A DNA stretch of 64,000 nucleotides, taken from NCBI GenBank assembly GCA_019426215.1, contig CM033393.1, positions 13,302,046-13,366,045 on the forward strand, written 5' to 3'. Below, piece after piece: positions 36,530 to 46,632 of this stretch. A model generated the notes under the pieces. The model searched no databases. It saw nothing but the letters and a program-made list of their open reading frames with translations, and had not been told where the DNA came from. The translations under genes were made by a program, and so were the position numbers. Each line of letters begins with the position of its first letter. The first letter of the stretch is position 1. Source of the stretch: Buddleja alternifolia. Taxonomy: Eukaryota; Streptophyta; Magnoliopsida; Lamiales; Scrophulariaceae.

Positions 36530-36808
36530 TATTTTGTAGGGAAAATTACACTCACATCCCTCAGTAATGGGGTAATTACACAAACCTCCCCTCACTAATT
36601 GATAATTACAAACACATCCCCTCTTGTTAAAGATTTCTTACAATTGCACCCCCTGTGAGTGTAACAATTCTTACAATTGCACCCCTTATGAACTTTATAA
36701 ATAGACCCCCTGAGGGGGAGTGTTTGTAATTATCAATTAGTGAGGGGAGGTTTGTGTAATTACCCCATTATTGAGGAGGCATATGAGTGTAATTTTCCCT
36801 ATTTTGTA
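36530..36808. mobile_element. MULE-type MITE just downstream of the lyase gene
   Basis: The element 36539-36799 starts GGGAAAATTACACTCA and ends TGAGTGTAATTTTCCC. The arms of about 75 bases match almost perfectly; both contain 'ggggtaattacacaaacctc' in opposite orientation. A perfect 9-bp duplication TATTTTGTA flanks it (36530-36538 and 36800-36808). Confidence 0.92.
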
Positions 36809-37242
36809 TGTGCCGCAAGGGAGTATTAGTGCAAAGTCGTGCTTTTGAGGGGAATTTTGCAAAAAGAGTCCAAAATTGCACAAGGCCTTGCAAATTGCAC
36901 AAGACATTGCAAAGGTAGTCCCCTATGGGACCAATGTGCTTGGAAAGGTCCAAATTACCCTTGCTGAAATTAAAAGAAAGATAATTGCAAGCCTTCTCCT
37001 TGTTGTATCAAAAAATTGCTCAAAGCCCCTTATACTATTCAAAATATTGTGTGAAGTCCCTATGTTTTTAAATAATTTATCTTTAGTCCTCGAACTTTAA
37101 AAATAGTTTATTTTAGCCCCAAAAAACAACAAAAACATCAAAAATTTTTGAGAGAAATATTATACATTTTTAAAGAAAAGGGAATCCCAATCCGCTTTTA
37201 TAAATCTGCATAAAGCCTTGTTTATTTACTCACTTTGCTTAC

Positions 37243-38505
37243 ATGCCAATTCCCGCTCATATTTTAAGTGTGTTTATTGACTGTCTTAATACCTTGGAAA
37301 ATCTAAATTATACTAATTCAGAATTAATATTAGAATTACGAAATCAATTAATAATTAGGAGAGAAAGTTGGGTTAATAATCATCTTAGCATACCACCTAG
37401 ATCACGAGATCACGAAAACTATATTAAATACCTTTTAGTCCTGAATATATTAATAGCAGCTTTTTACTAAAATTGATCCGTTTAATTTTAAAAGATTAGA
37501 ATATTTAGATCTTGAATATAGTTTAGCCGATAGATTGATAATCTCGTTAGATATACATAAATTTATTTGTAGATTTGATCCAAGTTTTAAGCATAATTTA
37601 CATTCCAAAACTTAAATAGTTTAACATATTTATTTATATCATTAGCATCAAACTTAGAAGAAAATAACGCTAAACTTTGTAAAATAAAGAAGGGTGAAAA
37701 TAATAATTTAGATTATATTGAACAACAGTCTGAGGAAACTTTGAAAATTGTTAAAAAATATAATAAGCTTTTCCCTACTAAAGATAAAATAATAGAGTTA
37801 AAATATAGTTTGGAAAGTAATAAATTAAAACAAATAGAAATCGAAACTGAGAAAACTCTAAGTCAAGTAATAGATAAAATAAATAAATTTTAAGCTCAAA
37901 ATTTAGAAACAAGTAAAACTTTAAAAAATATAGAACGAATAGTTAGTGGATGAATAGCCCAGAAAATAGATTAGAATATAAAAGAGCCATTGAACTAGCT
38001 AATAAATACCTATATACGGAAGAAGATAGTACTACCTATCAAGGAACTAGTAATTCAAATAAATTATATCCTAAACTGTGGAATATTCAGTTCGCTCTAA
38101 TTTTACAAATATTTGAAAGGCTAGACAAATTAGAAAATAAATTAGAAAAATTAAGCACTAAAATAGTCACAGTATCTCAAGTAATTAAAGGAGATTAACA
38201 AGATAGTATAGAAGAAAGATTAGCAAATCTAGCATTAGACGAGTCTGAAAAACTTAAAAAGGAACCTAAAAAATATATATATTGGTAAAAAATGTTGAGA
38301 TCATTTAGTGGTACTAGTAGAACTATAAGTGAATCAAGTAATAAAGAAAAAGAGAAGGGAAAAATAAGTAACACTTTTACTAAAAGAATGTTTAGAGGAT
38401 CGGGAAGTCAAAGCTTGGCTAGGGAAGTAGAATTAGAAGAAATAATGGACGTAGAAGAAAATCTTAATTTGTATAATAACAAAGGAATAGATATTAAAAC
38501 CTAAA
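37243..38505 (+). pseudogene. Caulimovirid N-terminal ORF(s), coiled-coil rich, broken
   Basis: Open fragments at 37243-37470, 37950-38198 and 38292-38504 are joined by stretches with several stops. The fragment near 38080-38190 is a short Leu/Lys heptad-like coiled coil (ERLDKLENKLEKLSTK). That kind of segment is seen in virion-associated proteins of this virus family. I do not recognise a specific function for the first fragment. Confidence 0.5.
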
Positions 38506-38526
38506 ACATTATACAAAGTAGGAAAA

Positions 38527-39075
38527 ATGGATTTTAACACACATTTAATTAAGAAATTTAGAGAAAAAGAAGTAAAAGTTACAACAAATGCTGAAAATTT
38601 AAGCTTAGTTAGCCCAAAATGTATAAAGCAATTAAAACAGTTAAAAACAAAATATATACATTTAGGATTAGTTATTGTAGGAATAAAAGGATTAATTAGA
38701 AAAGGAACAGGCAGAAAGGTTTTTAGTTTTATTATTAGATAAAAGTTGGTCTGAAGCTAGGAGAACAGTATTTGCTAGTATGGAAATAGATATGACTAAT
38801 AATGTAGGAATATTTTATGTAGCTCCAAATATGATGAAAAGTATTAAAGATATTAATCAAAATTACTATAGGATTACAAACTAGAGGATATGAAACTTAT
38901 GATGGAAATAACTTAGTTGTTTTTATAGCATTTTTAAGAAGAGTAACTAATAATAGTTTTCCTCAATATAAAATTAATATAGATGGAATAATAGATGGAT
39001 CAGCCTCAGTAGGAGTAAAAATGATTAAACCTTTAAATATAGATAATAGAGATTTAAATGGAGAAGAATGAGAAT
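38527..39075 (+). pseudogene. Caulimovirid movement protein region, broken
   Basis: The reading matches the viral movement protein family of plant viruses (30K-like), which enlarges plasmodesmata for cell-to-cell spread. This is supported by the position upstream of the coat region and by motifs such as YIHLGLVIVGIKGL and EARRTVFASMEIDM. There is a stop at about 38740 and at least two frame changes before 39070. It is non-functional. Confidence 0.72.
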
Positions 39076-40987
39076 TAACTTAACACCTAGAAGAAAATGA
39101 AACAGTTAAGATTCCAAGAGAAAATGTAATGTATACAAATAGTAGAGGTCAAACTTCTATTAGACTTTTTAATTATCAAAAACAAGATCCCAAAGAAAAT
39201 TTAGAAGATTTAGAAGAAGAAACTGATAACGAAACACAAACAAACTATATGAATATTATAGAAGAAGAAGTTAGAATAACTAGCAGATTTGCAAATTGAG
39301 AAATAATATTTGACATAGAAAGTGAAGAAGAAGAAGAGGAAGAAAATATAGAAGAAATAGACGAAGAAATTAGACAATTAGAGAGTCAGCTCAAAAATGA
39401 TTATAGACCAAAGAATATGGAAGAAATATTAAGAAAGAATATTGAGATAAATAATTTAAGAGAATTAGTAGATAAAATATATTTTGAAGCAATGAATTTA
39501 GATATAAATTTAGAATCAGCTGAAGAAGAATTTAAACAATATTATAATATTGATTTAGTGGATGATATATGCTCAGGAAAAATAGAATTTGAAAAATTCT
39601 TTAAAAATAAGGAAAAGAATAATAACGAAATAACTTTTATGGCAGATAGTCAAGCGAGTACTAGTAGTAACATGGGGAAAAAACTAGAGTAGAACCAGAT
39701 TATAGTGAAGTTCCAGCTAGAAATGTAGAAATGAGTGGAAGGTCAGAATGGAAAAGTCCAACAAATGAATATGGATCAGCCCAACCAAATAAATTTATAG
39801 GATCAAGACAACCCATAGGAAAAACCATGAGTGGACCTATGCTAATAATTGAATTAGGAAGTCCACAAATGTGGCCAGAAGAAGTAAATATATGGGAACA
39901 ATGTGTAGTAAGACAATGGGAAATAAATAAAAAGGCAGATATGAATAAATTTAACTTTTTAGAAATATGCTTAGGACCTACGTATCTATCTGGAAAAGTA
40001 AGAAGAAAAAGGATTCTGATAGAATTAATGAAATAAAGGCCTTAGGAAATAATCCATATAATTTTACTAGTTTTATTAGAACTTTAATTATAGGAATAGA
40101 TCCAGAAAGAGAAAATACATTCATACAAGATACGACACTTAGAAACCTAGAACAACTCACTATAACCGATATGAAATATATTATACCTTTTAGTTAGGAT
40201 TTTACAAGATTAATAGGAGAAGCTAATAAAGCATTTGATGAAAAATTATGTAATAGATATTTTACGAAATTACCACAAGATTTAGGAAAAAGAATACATG
40301 AAGAATGGGTAAAAAAACAATGGTAATCTTACAGGATTAGGTATAGGACCTAGAGTACAATATACTTTCTTTAAGCTTTAAAAATGGTGTAAAGAAGAAT
40401 TTATTAGAGAACAAATTAGAAAATAATCTAATGAGTTTTGTAGAAAAGCTATATACACTCCACAACAATATGGACAAAGAAATTACTTTAAACCAAAACG
40501 AAAAATATTAAGAAAATCCAATAAACCAAAGTCTAGTTTTAGACAATATAAACAAGGAAGAAAATCTTCTAATTATGTTAGAAAGCCATCAACTAGGAAA
40601 TGCACTTGCTTTATTTGTGGGGATCCTAAATATTTAGCTAATAGATGTCCAAAAAGGCAATTTAATATGGAAAAAGCAGCTATAACAGAACAATTAGATG
40701 AAGATGTAGTAAGTACATATGGTAATGAAAGTATATTTAGTATAGTAAGTGAAGAACGACCAGAAATTCCAAATATAATAGAATATACCTATATGAATAA
40801 TTCATGTGAACATAAATATATAAATGGAAAAGGAACTATGAGTATAGCCTGTAGTATTTGTAAATTATATCTTGTTATGCATTTAAGATATCAATGTAAT
40901 ATATGTTTTGATGAAATTTGTGTTATTTGTTCTAAAAACTTATATAATATAGAACAGACGTATCACCTAAACCTAGTAAAAAACTAG
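39076..40987 (+). pseudogene. Caulimovirid coat protein region with two Cys motifs, broken
   Basis: An acidic linker (39100-39690, long Glu runs) leads into a coat-like core (39731-40320), a Lys/Arg-rich stretch, a zinc-knuckle relic near 40605-40650 (CFICGDPKYLANRC) and a second Cys-rich cluster near 40849-40935. In the knuckle, Tyr stands where the His ligand is expected. The second cluster has spacing C-x2-C-x11-C-x2-C-x4-C-x2-C. Several stops and frameshifts occur (for example about 39690, 40034 and 40195), with the worst stretch at 40320-40590. Confidence 0.78.
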
Positions 40988-40999
40988 AAACCATAGAAA

Positions 41000-41859
41000 T
41001 TCTAAGCCATAAAATAGAAAATTTAGACCTAAGAATACAATTAATAGAATTAAAATTAAAAAATAATGAAAATGTAAACAATAATCAGACTAAAGGACAA
41101 TGTGTAGTTATAGAAGAACTTGATGAACTTAACCAACAGTTAGAAGAAACACATTTACAAAATACAGCTTATGAACCTCAAATACAAGTACCTTATACTA
41201 GTACTTTAATATTGTTAGACTGTCATATATGGTGTAATCAAGAAAAATATATTGAAACCAAAGCGATTCTATATACAGGAAGTACAAAAAGCATGCTTAG
41301 TTCTAGTCCTGTACCAAAAGAATTTGAAGTACAATTAAGTTATATTGTTACTAGTAGAACTGCAGAAAATAGATTAATGAGAATAACAAAAGAGTTGATT
41401 AACATAGGAATACAATTTAAAGATTTTTCAAGAAATTATAGTAGCAAATATACCTTAGGACAAGTACTTATAGCACCAGATAACATAAAAAGCCAAGAAT
41501 CCCATTTACGGTTAAACTTTATTTGTGCATTAAATGGAAGTATATTAGTAGGAAAAAATTATATTACTATTAGCAAACATAATTATACTTTTCCAATTAA
41601 TAGATACATTAAACAATCAAAGTTGACTGCGAAGCGTGGTGGACATGGTAAAAATGATTTAGATTTTTTCAAAGAAATAGAACAAAATAATATAGAATCC
41701 GACACCATAGACATCCTATTAGATAAAAAAATTAGAGATATAGGAAAAGGATTAGAAGTTATAAACCTAGAAAATGAAAGAATTCTGCATAAATTAGAAA
41801 TGTTAGGGTTTATAGGAGATAATTTGGCCAAAAAGAAAGTAAATTATACTTTTAAATGA
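41000..41859 (+). pseudogene. Caulimovirid aspartic protease region, broken
   Basis: An open frame of 215 codons (41212-41859) contains the retropepsin-like site, here ILYTGST. The catalytic Asp of the D-T/S-G motif is replaced by Tyr. A stop at 41857 separates it from the reverse transcriptase. The protease would process the viral polyprotein; this copy lacks the key residue. Confidence 0.75.
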
Positions 41860-41874
41860 AACATTTTAAACCCC

Positions 41875-42500
41875 GATATAGTAATAAGAACAGCAGCTAT
41901 AGAATATACTCTTGAAGATATAAAAGAATTCAAAGCACAAATAAAAGAAATGTTAGAAATCGGTATTATAAGAAGAAGTGATAGTCCACATAGATCGACA
42001 ATATTTATAGTAAGAAATAATGCACAAATAAAAAGAGGAAAACCTAGAATAGTCTATAATTATAAAAGACTTAATGATAATACAGAAGATGATACTTATA
42101 GAATACCTAATAAAGATGAGTTAATTAATCTCATACAAAATAAAAAGATTTTTTTCAAAATTTTATCTAAAAAGTGGATATAATCAAATCAAAATGGTAG
42201 AAGAAGATAAGAAATGGACAACATTCAACTGTAGTGAAGAACATTTCGAGTGGAATGTTCTATCTTTTGGATTAAAAAATGCTCCAGCAATATTTCAAAG
42301 ATTTATGGATAGTATATTTAAACATTTAGATTTCTATTTAGTATATATAGATGACGTTTTAGTAGCTTCTGAAAATATTAAACAACATCAAGATCATTTA
42401 AAACAAGTGTTTAATTTAATAGAAGAAAATAGAATAGTAGTGTCTAAAAAGAAGATGGAACTTTTTAAGAGAAAAATACGCCTTTTAGTTTGGAAATAGG
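41875..42500 (+). pseudogene. Caulimovirid reverse transcriptase, broken
   Basis: Fragments at 41950-42183 and 42194-42499 show reverse transcriptase blocks: KPRIVYNYKRLN, a FGLKNAPAIFQRFMD block and the catalytic YIDD (about 42346). A frameshift lies near 42165-42190. It would copy the pregenomic RNA into DNA in an intact virus. Confidence 0.85.
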
Positions 42501-42965
42501 AAATGGACAGATTAAATTATAACCTCATATAGCTCAAAAGGTTTTAGGTTTTCCCGATAAACTTGAAAACTTAAAACAAATACAAGGTTTTTTAGGAATA
42601 TTAAATTATTCTAGAAAATTTATTCCTAAACTTAGTAAATTAGTTGGACCATTAAATAAGAAAACAAGAAAGTCTGGCCAGAGACACTTTAATCAGGAAG
42701 ATATTAATCTAGTTAGAAAAATTAAGGAAATCGTTAAAGACCTTAAGCCTTTAGAATTTCCTTTAAGTACTGATTATGTCATAATAGAAGTAGATAGCTC
42801 TATAGAAGGATGGGGAACAATATTAAAATGTAAACCTCATCAATTTTCTCCAAAAAGTGAAGAAAAATATCAGCTTATTCTAGTGGTAACTTTTATAAAA
42901 CAGGAAGAAATTGGACCAGTTTAGATTAGGAAATAGCAGGAATAGTTAAAGCAATAGACCTCATC
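42501..42965 (+). pseudogene. Caulimovirid reverse transcriptase tail and RNase H start, cut by Copia LTR
   Basis: Readable blocks include FLGILNYSRKFIPKLSKL (connection region) and VDSSIEGWG (the first acidic residue of RNase H). The reading runs directly into the truncated Copia LTR at 42966. The remaining RNase H sequence is not recognisable on the other side of the Copia element. Confidence 0.75.
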
Positions 42966-44273
42966 TTAGAGAAGAAGTTGAAGACCAGCGTCTGAAGTCA
43001 ACCAGAGATAAAGATTTTCTTCTTAGCGTCTGTCAAACGCTAAAAGACCTCATTTCAGGATTTATGGATCAAGCGCTCAAAATCTCTCAAGCGACTTATG
43101 TTAGATTCACCTGAAATAAATCCTCAAGTCATGAAGGACTTAAATGCAATCATTCAACGGACATTTATTTCCAACGGGAAATAAATTCAAATGCATTAAA
43201 TGCTTGATAAGAGCATTAAATGTGATAAGCCACTATGACTTGTGGACAAGCCACCTTTTGACCAGACTGTCAGAAATTTCAGAGTTTCAGCTGCTCCCGT
43301 CCAATCGGCTTCAGCGAATTTTCAGGAATGTCAGATTTTAGGTAAACTCATGTGCTGCGTGAAAGGCACGCTCCTACATGTGTCCAACGGACAGATCCCA
43401 AGAAATTGCCTATAAATACCTTACCCCAGCAAACCCTAAAAATATAAAAGATACACAAGATACGTACGAAAAAGAGAAGAGAAATTATCGCCAAAAATCT
43501 TACGTACATTTTCTGGGAAAAAGCTTAGAAACTCCGTAGCCAAATCTTTCAAGCTTTTTATCTACATTCCAGACAGTCACAAATATCTCAAACATCTTCC
43601 AAGGAAGAAACCCAAATTCCAATTGAGATATTCCAAGTTGTTTGATCTTTTCAAAAACAAACAAAACCCTAGTGACAAACCTCAACCTTTCATCTGAGTG
43701 AGAAAAGTTGTTGAATCCTTTCAGGCAGTATTTCTGAGTGAGAGAAGCTAGAAGAAGACGATCTTCATTGGTGCTGAAGTCTGTGTGATCAAGGAGCCCA
43801 AGATCATTTTCACCCTTTACTATCTTGTAGAAGATTCTGTGTGATTCTTTGAAAATCAACCTAGTAAATTCCTCCGAGTGAAAAGGAGAAGAAGGACGTA
43901 GCTGGGATTACACCACCCAGTGAACCTTATACATCTTGTGTTATTTATCTTTATTGTCTTATTATTATTATTACATCATTTATCTTTGAAAGAGACAAGT
44001 TAAAGTGAAAAGCGATTAAATTAACTAAAAGAACGCTAAAACTCATTTCCGTTGTGCTAACCCTAATTAAGCGATCTAAGCGTTGCCCTACTTCGGTAAA
44101 CTGCTAAAATCACTAAGTCTAAGTTAACTTTCTTGAAGCGTCTGACCCAAGCGCTCAGTTATCCAAAGCGTTCAAACCTTTAAAGTGATACGAAATTTTT
44201 GAAGTCGAAAAAGATTTCAGGGTCCATTCAACCCCGCCTTCTAGACCCTTTCGTATGCCACTTGGGACCACCA
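42966..44273 (+). repeat. Copia 5' LTR (5'-truncated)
   Basis: It aligns with 55543-56851 of the 3' LTR. The first about 212 bases of the LTR, starting TGTTAGG in the 3' copy, are absent. The TATA box is at 43411 (TATAAATACC). The LTR ends GGGACCACCA. Confidence 0.9.
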
Positions 44274-44275
44274 AG

Positions 44276-44287
44276 TGGTATTAGAGC
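44276..44287 (+). other. Copia primer binding site
   Basis: TGGTATTAGAGC lies two bases after the LTR end. It differs at one base from TGGTATCAGAGC, the site complementary to initiator tRNA-Met. Confidence 0.9.
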
Positions 44288-44384
44288 GGTTGAAGTAGAA
44301 ACCTAAGCGTTTCCGAGCGTAACTGCTTGTTTAGATCCATTTTTCTAAAAACCTAATCGCTTTTATTTTCTCTTACATCTCATT

Positions 44385-46620
44385 ATGGCTTTTAACAAAA
44401 TGCCTAAGTTGGTAGAATCAAATTATGATTCTTGGAAACTTAGAGCATTCGCATATTTATGTTCGTGCGATAATGAAATGTCTGATGTGATTACAGATGA
44501 CCCCATTCAAATTATGAAAGTTGTAACTCGAGCCCCTGGAGCGACCGAGGCTACTCCTGATGGTTATGTCGAGAAACCAAAGTTAGAATGGACGCCAGAG
44601 GACAGAAAAAGAGCTAATCTGGATAAGTTGGACGAAGTGCACTTTACTCAGCGTTAGGAGATAACGATGCATTGTTCAACAAGATCAAGCAATGTAATAC
44701 TTCCAAAGAAATATGAGATAAATTGGCTATAGTGTGTGAAGGTTTAGCACAAATGAAGGAGAACAAGCTCTCCATAGCCATGCAAAGATTCGAGCATTTC
44801 AAAATGCAGCCCAATGAGACGCTAGAACAATTGGACGCAAGATTTACTTTGCTCATTACCGAGTTAGCGTCACTAGACAAGGAATTGACCAACAAGGAAA
44901 TGGTCAATAAAATTTTGAGAAGTCTTCCAAGTAAATATTTGATTAAGACTGTTGCTATGAGAGAATCACAAACTTTGGAGACTCTTACTCCAGAACATGT
45001 GTTTTCAAAGTTAAAGGCATTCGAATTCGAGTTAGGTGAAGTCAGCGACACAACAACTTCAGTGACTGAATCAGGAGCATTAATCGCTACCACCAAAAAT
45101 AAGGGTAAAGCGGTTAGTGAGGTTAAATATGTGAAATCAAATGAAGAAAAGGAAATGGCCTTATTAGTCAAGAAATTCAAGAAATTTCTAAGATATGAAA
45201 AGAGAAATCCTATTGGACAAACTTCATTTCAAACTCCTCCCCCAGCACCAGCGCCTCAGTATCAAGCGCCAGTATACTCCGCACCTCAACCAGTAGCACC
45301 AATTCCATATCAAGCGCCTCCATCGCCTACTCAGAATCTCTCAGCGCCAGTTGGATCAAAGCGATTATCCAGTGAACAGAAAATGAAAACTAATCTGTGT
45401 TATAATTGTAGGAAACCAGGGCACTACCAGGTAAATTGCCCTTATCCAAATGTGTCTAAGCCCACAAGGCAAGACTATGTGGATAGAAACCAATTCAGGA
45501 GCAAGCTTAGCCAACAAGGTTTGCTAGCGGAATTCGAACCATTCTTCGCACCTGAAGAGGACTTGGAATCATCAGATGAAAGTAGTGAAGAGGAGCCTAC
45601 AAGCGACTCAGCGTTGATCTGTCTCATGGCAAGAGATGATGAAGCGTCTGATAAATCGCTACCAGAGGTAACAAATGAATTATCTCATCCTCTTTTCTAT
45701 GATGAAATACTTGACAAAGTTAATGAATATTATAAAGATTGTCAAGAGGCCGCCAAAATATATCAAAACGATCTCGCTATTATCTCATCACTCACAAGAG
45801 ATAAAGTAACACTCAAAGCAGAGTTGCATGTTCAGCAACAATGCATTGAGAGGAACCAATCGCTTGAAAGTGAAATTACTTAATTGAAAAGCGATCTTGA
45901 TATAATAGTCAAGGGAGAAGCTGATCTGATCGCTAGACTTGCTAAATCAGAGCAGCTCATCTCATCATTATCAAAAGCTTCTAGAAAGTTGGATAATGTG
46001 ACTGAAGTAACTAGATTATTTGGTGAAAAGACCGGTTTAGGATGCAATAAATTCGGTAAACAACCTAATAAATCTAATCTTACGGCGAACAACAAAGGAA
46101 AGGGTGTTACCTTTGTTAAGGAAAGTTCACAAATCCAAACGCTAAATGAACCTAGCGACAATGGTACGAGGCCAAATGAGAAAGCCAAAGCTGACTCAGG
46201 CAAGGGTAAGGCTAAAGCAAACGATTCACAAAAATGGGTTCATCCAAACGCTCAAAAGGCTAAAGGGAAGCCTGAACACTGTGAATCAAGCGCTAAGCGT
46301 CAAGCACCAAAAGTGCAACCCAAGCCAGCGCCAAGGAAATACCAACGTCAATATCCAAGGTAGTCAAGATCATATTATCAATACTATGATGATTATGATT
46401 ATCACTATGATTACTACAATAATCGAGGATATTATTATACACCCAAAAAGCACACCCAAAAGAAGGTGAACAAAAAGCACACACAACACTATGTGAAACC
46501 CAAAAAGGCCAGTATTCCTACAATGAAGACTCTGCAGATATGGATTCCTAAAGTTTTAATTCAAAACAAGGTTACTAACATCGAAGGACCCAAGAGCACA
46601 TGGGTACCTAAGAAGATTTA
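44385..46620 (+). pseudogene. Copia gag, broken
   Basis: The start MAFNKMPKLVESNYDSWK is typical of Copia gag. A capsid-like region follows (44720-45050), then a Pro/Ala/Gln-rich linker and a zinc knuckle CYNCRKPGHYQVNC (about 45400). A long coiled, Lys-rich tail contains a Tyr-rich patch near 46375-46440. Breaks: a frameshift near 44640, a stop TGA near 44714, stop TAA at 45881 and stop TAG at 46361. It would assemble the virus-like particle. Confidence 0.85.
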
Positions 46621-46632
46621 GAACTATCCTTA

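Larger units (their letters stand above)
36809..42965 (+). other. Endogenous caulimovirid, left part
   Basis: This is a decayed pararetrovirus copy integrated in + orientation. Its order is leader-like DNA (36809-37242), N-terminal region, movement protein, coat protein, protease, reverse transcriptase and start of RNase H. It continues after the Copia element at 56852 with the transactivator, promoter and primer site. It is more A-rich than its neighbours. Many stops and frameshifts interrupt every reading frame, so it is a fossil. The two parts add up to about 8.4-9.3 kb, the size of one caulimovirid genome. Confidence 0.88.

Noticed and set aside
43500..43859. 119-codon open frame on the - strand in the Copia 5' LTR.
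   Set aside because: The 3' LTR copy of the same DNA has indels and substitutions that break it, and it is antisense to the LTR transcript.
44644..45180. 178-codon - strand open frame opposite gag.
   Set aside because: It is the antisense shadow of the gag frame, with no recognised domain.
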